A DNA stretch of 5,926 nt from Rhodoferax sp. GTDB taxonomy: Bacteria > Pseudomonadota > Gammaproteobacteria > Burkholderiales > Burkholderiaceae_C. Position numbers and translations under genes: made by a program. Positions 1 through 5,457 of the stretch are shown piece by piece (positions within the stretch are counted from its first letter, which is position 1; each line of letters begins with the position of its first letter). A model generated the notes under the pieces. The model did no database searches, was not told the origin of the DNA, and was given only the letters and a program-made list of their open reading frames with translations. The stretch is from positions 1 through 5,926 of the forward strand of contig JAUXQA010000418.1 of NCBI GenBank assembly GCA_030683195.1. The letters are read 5' to 3'.

Positions 1-1
1 T

Positions 2-226
2 GAGCACCGCATTGCCGTGCGGTTCGCTTATGAATGGCACGACGACTCCGGCCAGTGGTTTCGGTCGTACGGCAATGAAAACTGGGAGTTCAATCCTCAG
101 GGCCTGATGACACGCCGTTATGCCAGCATCAATGACCTGCCCATCAAAGCAGCGGCACGCCAGTTTTTCTGGCCCCTTGGCCGCCGACCGGACGAACACC
201 CTGGGCTCAGCGAATTGGGCTTGTAA
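2..226 (+). CDS. DUF1348 / NTF2-like (SnoaL-fold) protein, 3' end only
   Basis: The reading frame is open from the left edge (first whole codon at base 2) to TAA at 224-226, leaving 74 C-terminal residues. The GTG at 17 is an internal valine, not a start, because the frame continues upstream as EHRIAVRFAYEW. The visible part is dense in aromatic residues (YEWHDDSGQW, SYGNENWEF, RRYASINDLPI, FFWPLG, HPGLSELGL), which is the recognisable C-terminal signature of the DUF1348 family, small proteins of about 150 residues with a nuclear-transport-factor-2 / SnoaL fold. No function is established for the family, and no catalytic role can be read from this fragment. About half the gene lies outside the window. 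Family assignment is from remembered motif similarity and is fairly secure; function is unknown. Confidence 0.8.
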   Translation, partial: EHRIAVRFAYEWHDDSGQWFRSYGNENWEFNPQGLMTRRYASINDLPIKAAARQFFWPLGRRPDEHPGLSELGL

Positions 227-236
227 GTCAAGCAAC

Positions 237-265
237 TTGCCCAGGGTGGTGCGACCCCATAAGAT
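237..265 (+). promoter_or_regulatory. Possible sigma-70-type promoter for the YjfB-like gene
   Basis: TTGCCC (237-242) and TAAGAT (260-265) are separated by exactly 17 bases, and each matches the -35 and -10 consensus at 4 of 6 positions. The predicted transcript would begin near 272, leaving a leader of about 23 nt before the ATG at 295. I saw no sigma-28 flagellar promoter here. The match is modest and could be chance. Confidence 0.3.
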
Positions 266-294
266 GGAGGCCCAAGCATTGAAAGGCTGAATAT

Positions 295-498
295 ATGAAC
301 GTTTCCTCCACCAGCATCGCAAGTGCGTCTTCCCAAGTCCAGCAAGGCACAGTCGCGGAGGCTGCCCAGCTTTTGGTCCTGAAGAAGGCGATGAACATTG
401 AGGCGTCGTCTGCACTCGCTTTGCTTCAAGCAGTTCCCGGCAACTTGCCCTTGGCTACCAGTGGAAATTTGGGGACAAAGGTCAACACCACGGCTTAA
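295..498 (+). CDS. YjfB-like putative motility protein
   Basis: This is a small intact gene of 67 codons. It begins with MNVSS, continues with a helix-forming segment containing VLKKAMNIEASSALALLQAV (residues about 28-47), and ends with a glycine/asparagine-rich tail, LGTKVNTTA. That layout matches the YjfB-type putative motility protein family (short proteins with a conserved LKKAMDxxA...LL core and a C-terminal G..VDTxA tail). The family is named for association with flagellar genes in other bacteria; its biochemical role is unknown. AAAGG at 282-286 lies 8 nt before the ATG and supports the start. There is no signal peptide or membrane segment. No flagellar neighbour is visible, so it looks like an isolated copy. 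It converges on the GST gene with a 39 bp gap. Confidence 0.75.
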   Translation: MNVSSTSIASASSQVQQGTVAEAAQLLVLKKAMNIEASSALALLQAVPGNLPLATSGNLGTKVNTTA

Positions 499-537
499 GT
501 GGCCCCAGAGGGGGGTGGGAAGAAGAAATGCACTTGA

Positions 538-1197
538 TCAGCCCGGGGCACCAGGCTGACGCTGCGGCGCCGCCAAGGCGAACGCATCCAGAGCATCACA
601 CCGCGCCACGATGCGACCAATGGTCGGAATGTCCGGCACATTGATCTTGAATATGCCCATGACTTTCACCACGCTGGCCAGGCAGATGTCGGCCATCGTC
701 ACCGCATCGCCGTGACAAAATAATCCGGTCGCTTCGTCACTGGCCAGCCGCTGCTCCAAAGCCGCCAGCCCGGTGCCAAACCACTGGGTTTGCCATGCTC
801 GCCAGGCGGCATCATCAAAGCCCGCATGGGCGGTGAGGTACTTTTTGACCCGGGGCGTGATGAGCGGATGGGTGTCCGAGGCCAGCATGCCGACGAGCGA
901 GCGCACCCGCGCGCGGCCATGCAGGTCGGCGGGCAAAAGTGGCGGTGCAGGCTGCAACTCTTCCAGAAATTCCAGAATGGCGGTGGACTGCGTCAGCGGC
1001 GCATGGCCCGACTGCACCAGCGCGGGAATACCGCCCAAGGGGTTGATTTGCAGGTATTCGGCGCTGCGCTGTTCGCCAGCGTCCAGGTTGACGAGGTGCT
1101 CCCGGGCGGTCAGGCCCTTGAGGTTCAGCGCTACGCGCACACGGTAGGTGGCCGAGGTGCGCCAGAAGGCATAAAGCTCAAAGCGGTGTTCTGACAT
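538..1197 (-). CDS. maiA: Zeta-class glutathione S-transferase, maleylacetoacetate isomerase type
   Basis: From the ATG at 1197 this encodes 219 residues, close to the usual 210-220 of the family. The N-terminal thioredoxin-fold domain carries the zeta-class active-site segment RTSATYRVRVALNLKGL (residues 13-29), with Ser15 at the glutathione-activating position. INPLGGIPAL supplies the cis-proline loop, and LTQSTAILEFLEE the glutathione-binding Gln-Ser pair. A helical C-terminal domain follows. Family members isomerise maleylacetoacetate or maleylpyruvate using glutathione in aromatic-ring catabolism; some act on halogenated acids. No homogentisate, gentisate or fumarylacetoacetase gene is present, so the real substrate may differ. 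It is the last gene of the five-gene block. An in-frame ATG at 1260 overlaps the upstream stop codon (TGATG) and would add 21 residues. I prefer 1197 because the domain starts directly after it, although neither start has a good Shine-Dalgarno sequence. Confidence 0.85.
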   Translation of the reverse strand: MSEHRFELYAFWRTSATYRVRVALNLKGLTAREHLVNLDAGEQRSAEYLQINPLGGIPALVQSGHAPLTQSTAILEFLEELQPAPPLLPADLHGRARVRSLVGMLASDTHPLITPRVKKYLTAHAGFDDAAWRAWQTQWFGTGLAALEQRLASDEATGLFCHGDAVTMADICLASVVKVMGIFKINVPDIPTIGRIVARCDALDAFALAAPQRQPGAPG

Positions 1198-1259
1198 GTC
1201 AGTTGTGTGGTTGGGTGATGCAAAGTGGGCGGTGCGATGGGCTTCAGTGAAGCACTCCA

Positions 1260-2543
1260 TCAATGCAGGGTGAGGGGCAAAGTCGTGGTTTTGACGCGCA
1301 CCAACGCCGCGCGAACCTCGTAGGGCAAAGGGGCATTCGCGACGATGTTGGCTGCAATGGTGCGGGCCTGCCGTGTGATGGGTTCAATGTAGCGGCTGGT
1401 CTGACCATTGATGCTGATGCAGTCGCCTAGCGCATGAATGCGCTCGTTGCTGGTGCGCAGGGTTTGGGCGTCCACGGCAATGCCGTTGGCCCATTCCAGC
1501 CCGGCGGTCTGCGCCAGCCTATAGGGGGTTTGCAGGCCGGTGGCGGCAATGACCTGGTCGGCGTCAAACACCTGGCCGCACTCGGTTGTGACCCGGTAGC
1601 CTGTAACCAGTTTCTCAACGCCTGCCACCTTGACCTCGCCGACAAACAGGATCGGCAGCGTGCCCCAGGCGCCCAACAGCCGATGACCCGCGCCCTGGGC
1701 CGCCCAACGCGCCAACGGTTGGTCCTGCACGTCCAGCAAAGTCACGCGATGGCCGCCCAGCGCCAGGTCGTTGGCCAGTTCACTCCCTACCAGCCCTGCA
1801 CCCACGATGAGCACGTTGCGGGGTGTCTCGCCCAGAACCCCCCGAAACTTCTCATAAGCATTCAGGTGGTTGATGCGCCAGCACATCGATGCGGGCAGCG
1901 TGGGCGTCTGCACGCCTTGTGCCCCCTGTGCAATCACCAATTGCTCGTAACGCAGCGTGCCACGTGTGGTGCGCAATTGCCGGGTGTCAATGCAAATGCG
2001 AACGGCGTGCGTGTGGGCCAGTAACCGCACTTGCAGCCGTTGGGCAGCGGCCACGCCGGTCTCTCGGATGTACTTATCGGGTGCTGTCTTTCGCGCCAGT
2101 GCGATGGACAGTAGGGGTTTGTCGTACACATCGCCCGCGCAGGCAGTGACCAGGGTGATGCTCAGTGCGGCATCTTGTGCCCGCAAGGCCTCAGCCATTT
2201 CCCAGCCAGCCCGGCCCCCACCGACGATCACCACGCCCGGCGACTGGCGGGCGTTGCGCTTGAGCGGCATGGCCGTGGCACCTGCCTGGGCGCGCAGGGC
2301 GTCCAGGTTCGGCGGGGCATACAACTCAAAGTCGGACTTGGTCACACCGCACAACGGGCAAGCCCAGTCATTCGGAATGTCGGCGTAGCGCGTGCCTGGG
2401 GCCAGGCCGCCGTCCGGGTCGCCGTCCGCCTCGTTGTACACATAGCCGCAGGCGTGGCAGATGTACTGCTGCCAAGGGGCTGTGGCGCACACTTCCATCA
2501 CCGCTGTGGCTGTGGCACCAAGGGTGGCTGTCCTTGGGTTCAT
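1260..2543 (-). CDS. Rubredoxin - rubredoxin reductase (FAD/NADH) fusion protein
   Basis: The protein has 427 residues. Residues 27-75 form a complete rubredoxin domain with iron ligands Cys29, Cys32, Cys62 and Cys65 (CHAC and CPLC) and the usual DGDPDGGLAPGT loop. After a linker of about 28 residues comes a two-dinucleotide-domain flavoprotein: FAD-binding GGGRAG (108-113), NAD-binding GAGLVGSE (248-255) with Asp271 ending the following strand, which favours NADH over NADPH, an ATG motif (about 334-336), and the FAD-contacting GD (373-374). The C-terminal tail LVRVKTTTLP resembles that of AlkT/RubB-type rubredoxin reductases. It should carry electrons from NADH through FAD to its own Fe(Cys)4 centre in the cytoplasm, for delivery to a partner oxidase or oxygenase. 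The start is fixed by the ATGA overlap with the upstream flavoprotein gene and GAGGAG 8 nt ahead. The acceptor is unknown; the flavoprotein is the obvious candidate. Confidence 0.9.
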   Translation of the reverse strand: MNPRTATLGATATAVMEVCATAPWQQYICHACGYVYNEADGDPDGGLAPGTRYADIPNDWACPLCGVTKSDFELYAPPNLDALRAQAGATAMPLKRNARQSPGVVIVGGGRAGWEMAEALRAQDAALSITLVTACAGDVYDKPLLSIALARKTAPDKYIRETGVAAAQRLQVRLLAHTHAVRICIDTRQLRTTRGTLRYEQLVIAQGAQGVQTPTLPASMCWRINHLNAYEKFRGVLGETPRNVLIVGAGLVGSELANDLALGGHRVTLLDVQDQPLARWAAQGAGHRLLGAWGTLPILFVGEVKVAGVEKLVTGYRVTTECGQVFDADQVIAATGLQTPYRLAQTAGLEWANGIAVDAQTLRTSNERIHALGDCISINGQTSRYIEPITRQARTIAANIVANAPLPYEVRAALVRVKTTTLPLTLH

Positions 2544-3694
2544 GCCGGCATCTCCTCGGCACTGAGCCGCGTAATCTCTTTGCGCAGGTGCTTGATGGCT
2601 GGGGTCACAATGGCCACAAAGTGCGATTCGCGCACCCGCCGCTGTACGGCCGAGCTCATCAGGTAGCCCCGCGCACCCTGGTGCAAGAGCGCGGACTGGG
2701 CGGCGCGCAGACACAACTCGGCGCCGTGGGCGCGGGCGTCCAGCACGTCGATGAAAAATTCTTTGGAGGTGTCAAACGGCGTTTGCGCCAGCACCCGCAC
2801 GCGCTCGGTCAGGGCGTCCAATTCGGCTTGCAGAGCGTGGGGACGGTCTTCCAGAAACTGGTTGACGTGGCCCAGTTGGGCTTCCACGTCCCACATGGAG
2901 TCAATCGCACCTTGGGTCACACCCACCGCCATGCCGCATTGCAGCATGACAAAGGCACCGCGGATGCGGGCGATGTACGGTTTGGCGGGATGGGCAATGA
3001 GGTTGTCGGCACCCACAAAGTAGTTGTCCAGCTTGAGGGCATAGGTGCCCGTGCCTTCCATGGCCGAAAAGCTGGGGCACTCGCGAAGCGTCACGCCGGG
3101 GGCGTTGCAGCGCAGTAAAAACATCAACTCCGAGCCAGCCTCCTTTTCGCCGTCCATCACCGCAGCAATGGCGCCGCAGTAGTGGTCGGCTTGCAGGTTG
3201 CTCACCCAGGGCAGTGTGCCGGTAACCTCGTAGCCACCGGGCACCGGTTGGGCCCTGAGCAACAGGCTCTCAATCTGCGCGTAGCTTTTCATGGGGTTGG
3301 ACAGCGCGGTGCCGCCCATGGTGCTGCCGCCCACATGCTGCGCCAGCACCTCGCCCATCAGTGCGGGGTTGCCTGATTGCTGCAGGTACAGGCCGCAGAC
3401 GGCCTGGCACCACATCATGAAGCCGGTGGCGCCACACACGCGAGACGCTTCGGCCATGGCCTGAATGGACAGGAAGTAGTCGCCTGCTTGGTCAGCCGTG
3501 TCCAGGTGCGCGCTCATGGCGCCAGCCAGGGCGAACTGTCGCAGCACCGCCAGCGGGTAGTGCCCGTCGCGGTCAATGGCCACGACCTGCTCAGCCAGCG
3601 GGCCCTGGGCGATGGCCCGCACTTGAGCCAGCCAGCCGTCCTGGGGTGAGGGGGACGAATCAATCACGTCACGGGGCAGGTCGGCAGGGTGCAT
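2540..3694 (-). CDS. Acyl-CoA dehydrogenase-fold flavoprotein lacking the catalytic Glu (DszC/SfnB-like or desulfinase-like)
   Basis: The gene encodes 384 residues with the acyl-CoA dehydrogenase layout: an N-terminal helical domain, a middle beta domain with VTGTLPWVSNLQADHY (157-172), equivalent to the family's flavin-contacting 'G.k.WITn' segment, and a C-terminal helical bundle including HQGARGYL (338-345). In true dehydrogenases the segment RDAKIYQIYEGT carries the base Glu; the aligned stretch here reads RESHFVAIVTPA (355-366), placing Thr364 at that position. Family members without this Glu include flavin-dependent monooxygenases (DszC group), SfnB-like proteins of sulfone use, and 3-sulfinopropionyl-CoA desulfinase. 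Which of these applies cannot be decided from sequence alone. AAGGAA lies 6 nt before the ATG. The gene follows osmC by 39 bp, and its stop overlaps the start of the rubredoxin fusion, so the two products are probably made in step and may work together. Confidence 0.85.
   Translation of the reverse strand: MHPADLPRDVIDSSPSPQDGWLAQVRAIAQGPLAEQVVAIDRDGHYPLAVLRQFALAGAMSAHLDTADQAGDYFLSIQAMAEASRVCGATGFMMWCQAVCGLYLQQSGNPALMGEVLAQHVGGSTMGGTALSNPMKSYAQIESLLLRAQPVPGGYEVTGTLPWVSNLQADHYCGAIAAVMDGEKEAGSELMFLLRCNAPGVTLRECPSFSAMEGTGTYALKLDNYFVGADNLIAHPAKPYIARIRGAFVMLQCGMAVGVTQGAIDSMWDVEAQLGHVNQFLEDRPHALQAELDALTERVRVLAQTPFDTSKEFFIDVLDARAHGAELCLRAAQSALLHQGARGYLMSSAVQRRVRESHFVAIVTPAIKHLRKEITRLSAEEMPA
2552..2557 (-). 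promoter_or_regulatory. Ribosome binding site that decides the start of the rubredoxin fusion
   Basis: GAGGAG read on the minus strand ends 8 nt before the ATG at 2543 and lies within the last codons of the upstream flavoprotein gene. This, together with the ATGA stop/start overlap (2540-2543), argues for translation beginning at 2543. The frame stays open further upstream, to about 2714, but only as out-of-frame sequence of the flavoprotein gene. Confidence 0.75.
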
Positions 3695-3733
3695 GGCGGG
3701 TTCCTTGGTTAAACGGTGGGTGCGTTGAGCGGG

Positions 3734-4297
3734 TCAGTCGGCTAGGCCGATGTCAAACGCAATCGGGTTCCGCATGGAGTTGGCTACCGGAGAGTAGAGG
3801 TTGGCGTGTTGCACGATCTCGTCCAGTACCTCGCGCGGAGCATCACCCTCTATGTTCACTTTCACCCGAATCGCCTGAAAGCCCATGTCCTTGGGCTCTT
3901 TCAAGGCACCACCGGCGCCCCAGGCGGCGGGGTTGCCGATGTCGCCTTCCATGAAGATCTCCAGCTTGGACAGTTTGACCTGCTTCCAGGTGGCTACGGC
4001 CGTGATGCCCACTGCCAGGCAGCCGCCCAGTCCCGACAACACAATCTCGCCCGGCGCGGGTGCAGTGTCTTCGCCAAACAAATGCAATGGCTCGTCAACC
4101 ACCACCGGCGCGTGGTTACCCACATAGCTCAGCGAGCGGTACATGCCCTGCATCTCGGTGCGGACCTTGTTGGTGCCGCGTGAGGCGGGGTTGGCGCGGC
4201 CTTTGTCGGCAAAGGTGGCGAGGCCCACGCTGTCGATGGGCTTGAGGTAGGCCTTGACGGTGGTGGGGACAGTGGGTTCTAAAGTGTCAACGGACAT
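3734..4297 (-). CDS. OsmC/Ohr-family protein with a single conserved cysteine
   Basis: From the ATG at 4297 the product has 187 residues. The diagnostic OsmC segment is LSGLGGCLAVGITAVAT (88-104), in which Cys93 opens the long central helix and corresponds to the peroxidatic cysteine. The second family cysteine, normally in a C-terminal 'CPV..TL' motif, is absent: the equivalent stretch is NLYSPVANS (166-174). OsmC/Ohr proteins are cytoplasmic thiol peroxidases that reduce organic hydroperoxides with two cysteines. Single-cysteine relatives are common but uncharacterised, so peroxidase activity is uncertain. AAGGAG 5 nt before the ATG fixes the start; the frame is open upstream to 4555, but that stretch overlaps the sulfurtransferase gene. 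It sits 52 bp after the sulfurtransferase and 39 bp before the flavoprotein gene. Pairing with a rhodanese suggests it may handle a sulfur species or a reactive by-product. Confidence 0.85.
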   Translation of the reverse strand: MSVDTLEPTVPTTVKAYLKPIDSVGLATFADKGRANPASRGTNKVRTEMQGMYRSLSYVGNHAPVVVDEPLHLFGEDTAPAPGEIVLSGLGGCLAVGITAVATWKQVKLSKLEIFMEGDIGNPAAWGAGGALKEPKDMGFQAIRVKVNIEGDAPREVLDEIVQHANLYSPVANSMRNPIAFDIGLAD

Positions 4298-4349
4298 GGG
4301 GTCTCCTTGTGGATATAAAAAAGAGGTGGTACTGGAGATCGTCCAGCGC

Positions 4350-5252
4350 TCAGGCGGCCAGCGCCAGGGGCATTGCCTTGGGTTTGAGCAGCGGGGCATC
4401 GGTTTCAATCGGCAGCGAGGCGTCGCGTGACCATTCATTCCACGAACCAAAGTACATGCGCACATCCGTGAAGCCGGCTTGCTTGAGGGCCAGAAAGGTG
4501 TTGGACGCACGAGCGCCCTTAAAGCAATACAGGTACACCGTGTCGGTGGGCGCAATGCCGGCGGTGGCGCACTCGGCCTGCACTTCGAGTGCTGACTTGA
4601 AGACCGGGCCTTGGGCGGACGGCTTCATGAAGCGGTACCACTCGATCCACTTCGCGCCCGGCAGGCGGCCTTTACGCGGGGCAAAGTCCTTGCCGTAGGG
4701 CGAGGAACTTTCGCCGGTCCACTCGTCAATATCACGCACATCCAGCAGCTTGATGTCGGTGTGCAGGGCGGCAGCCACATCGTCTTTGGTCAACATCACA
4801 TCGGCGCCTTCGAGCGTGCTGGGGAAGGTGGTGGCGGTGGGCGCCGGTACCTCGGTGCTGACCGGCAGACCCTGGGCTTTCCAGGCCGAAAAGCCGCCGT
4901 TGAGAACGGCAATTTTGGGATAACCCAACCAAGTCAGCAGGTAGTAGCCGCGGCAGGACTGGCCGTAGCCGCTGTTGAGCGCGTCCTCGTAAAACACGGC
5001 TGTCTCGGCACCCGAGAGGCCGATATTGCCAAAGCTTTGGGCAAAGTTGTCTTTCAGCGCAGTCAGGCCCTCGGCATTGGAGGTCGCCAGAAAGGTGAAG
5101 ATTTCACGCAGGTTCACCGCACCGGGCAGGTGGCCGGCTGCATAGGTGTCGGCGTCGCGCGTGTCGATGATGACCAAGGGCTCGGTGCCCATCATGCTGG
5201 CGAGTTGCTCGGGAGACACCAGGGTGCTGGACGTATCGGTAATGCGGGTCAT
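4350..5252 (-). CDS. Tandem-rhodanese sulfurtransferase (thiosulfate / 3-mercaptopyruvate sulfurtransferase type)
   Basis: This 300-residue protein has two rhodanese domains, the usual size for this family. The N-terminal, inactive domain includes VIIDTRDADTYAAGHLPGA (27-45) and LNGGFSAW (117-124). The C-terminal domain includes LLDVRDIDEWTGE (169-181), GRLPGAKWIEW (195-205) and the active loop YCFKGARAS, with catalytic Cys243, then GSWNEWS (269-275). The loop CFKGAR is neither the CRKGVT of thiosulfate sulfurtransferase nor the CGSGVT of mercaptopyruvate sulfurtransferase, so the sulfur donor cannot be named. The enzyme should carry a persulfide on Cys243 and pass sulfane sulfur to a thiol, probably in the cytoplasm; there is no signal peptide. 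The ATG at 5252 is preceded by AAGGAA at 7 nt spacing. It is the first gene of the operon, 36 nt or so downstream of the start predicted from the sigma-54 promoter. Confidence 0.88.
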   Translation of the reverse strand: MTRITDTSSTLVSPEQLASMMGTEPLVIIDTRDADTYAAGHLPGAVNLREIFTFLATSNAEGLTALKDNFAQSFGNIGLSGAETAVFYEDALNSGYGQSCRGYYLLTWLGYPKIAVLNGGFSAWKAQGLPVSTEVPAPTATTFPSTLEGADVMLTKDDVAAALHTDIKLLDVRDIDEWTGESSSPYGKDFAPRKGRLPGAKWIEWYRFMKPSAQGPVFKSALEVQAECATAGIAPTDTVYLYCFKGARASNTFLALKQAGFTDVRMYFGSWNEWSRDASLPIETDAPLLKPKAMPLALAA

Positions 5253-5298
5253 GGCAAGGTTCCTTGTGATGGCGCGGCAGATACCGCATTCATCACTT

Positions 5299-5314
5299 TG
5301 CAAAGGACGTGCCA
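5299..5314 (-). promoter_or_regulatory. Sigma-54 (-24/-12) promoter of the five-gene operon
   Basis: On the minus strand bases 5314 to 5299 read TGGCACG TCCT TTGCA, an exact fit to the RpoN consensus TGGCACG-N4-TTGCW, with the invariant GG and GC pairs at correct spacing. The -12 C is base 5300, so transcription should begin near 5288, giving a leader of about 36 nt before the sulfurtransferase ATG. The location just upstream of the first gene and the adjacent gene for a sigma-54-dependent activator agree with this call. Such a promoter should be silent without an ATP-driven activator bound upstream. Confidence 0.9.
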
Positions 5315-5378
5315 GACTGAGTTTTTTGTCTAATTGAGGCCCTAAAGAACCTGTAGCCGACGTTTTAATTGTCCCTGC

Positions 5379-5397
5379 TGCTATTTATTAAATAGCA
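5379..5397. repeat. AT-rich perfect inverted repeat
   Basis: TGCTATTT (5379-5386) and AAATAGCA (5390-5397) are perfect 8 bp complements around the 3-base loop ATT. No T-run follows on either strand and the stem is AT-rich, so it is a poor intrinsic terminator. It resembles short AT-rich intergenic hairpins that I recall as frequent in Comamonadaceae genomes. It could also be a protein site, since it lies about 65-85 bp upstream of the sigma-54 -24 element, where activators often bind. Confidence 0.6.
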
Positions 5398-5403
5398 ATA
5401 CAT

Positions 5404-5418
5404 CACGTGCCTGATCAG
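5404..5418. promoter_or_regulatory. Two adjacent perfect palindromes, candidate operator
   Basis: CACGTG (5404-5409) is followed after one base by CTGATCAG (5411-5418); both are perfect palindromes. They lie roughly 90-105 bp upstream of the -24 element of the operon promoter, in the noncoding region. Short palindromes occur by chance, so this is only a candidate site. Confidence 0.25.
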
Positions 5419-5428
5419 ATGCTTTCGA

Positions 5429-5457
5429 CACAATGTCTACAAATTGTCGCCATTGTG
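5429..5457. promoter_or_regulatory. Candidate upstream activator site: CACAATG-N15-CATTGTG
   Basis: CACAATG (5429-5435) and CATTGTG (5451-5457) form a perfect 7 bp inverted repeat with centres 22 bp apart, about two helical turns. Between them lies a further ACAAATTGT (5439-5447), so the ATTGT/ACAAT half-site recurs in both orientations. The cluster overlaps the stop codon and last codons of the regulator gene and sits about 115-143 bp upstream of the -24 element, a normal distance for an enhancer site. It does not fit the NifA site TGT-N10-ACA. Binding is inferred only from symmetry and position. Confidence 0.4.

Noticed and set aside
503..513. CCCC-AGA-GGGG short hairpin between the two convergent genes, as a terminator
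   Set aside because: The stem is only 4 bp and no T-run follows on either strand.
1434..2024. Long + strand open frame opposite the rubredoxin reductase (also those at 2534-3118 and 4611-5333)
   Set aside because: Composition is typical of antisense frames in GC-rich coding DNA, there are no recognisable domains, and each lies wholly or mostly within well-supported minus-strand genes.
4298..4555. N-terminal extension of the OsmC protein and similar upstream extensions of the rubredoxin fusion (2544-2714) and sulfurtransferase (5253-5303)
   Set aside because: The first two overlap other genes in another frame and the third crosses the sigma-54 promoter; clear ribosome sites support the shorter starts.
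5255..5266. CAAGG-AA-CCTTG inverted repeat covering the sulfurtransferase ribosome site, as an RNA switch
   Set aside because: At most about 4-5 bp with a tight loop; too weak to claim regulation.
5252..5267. TGGCAAG-N4-CTTGT on the + strand as a second sigma-54 promoter
   Set aside because: The -12 GC pair is missing at the correct spacing and there is no gene it could serve.
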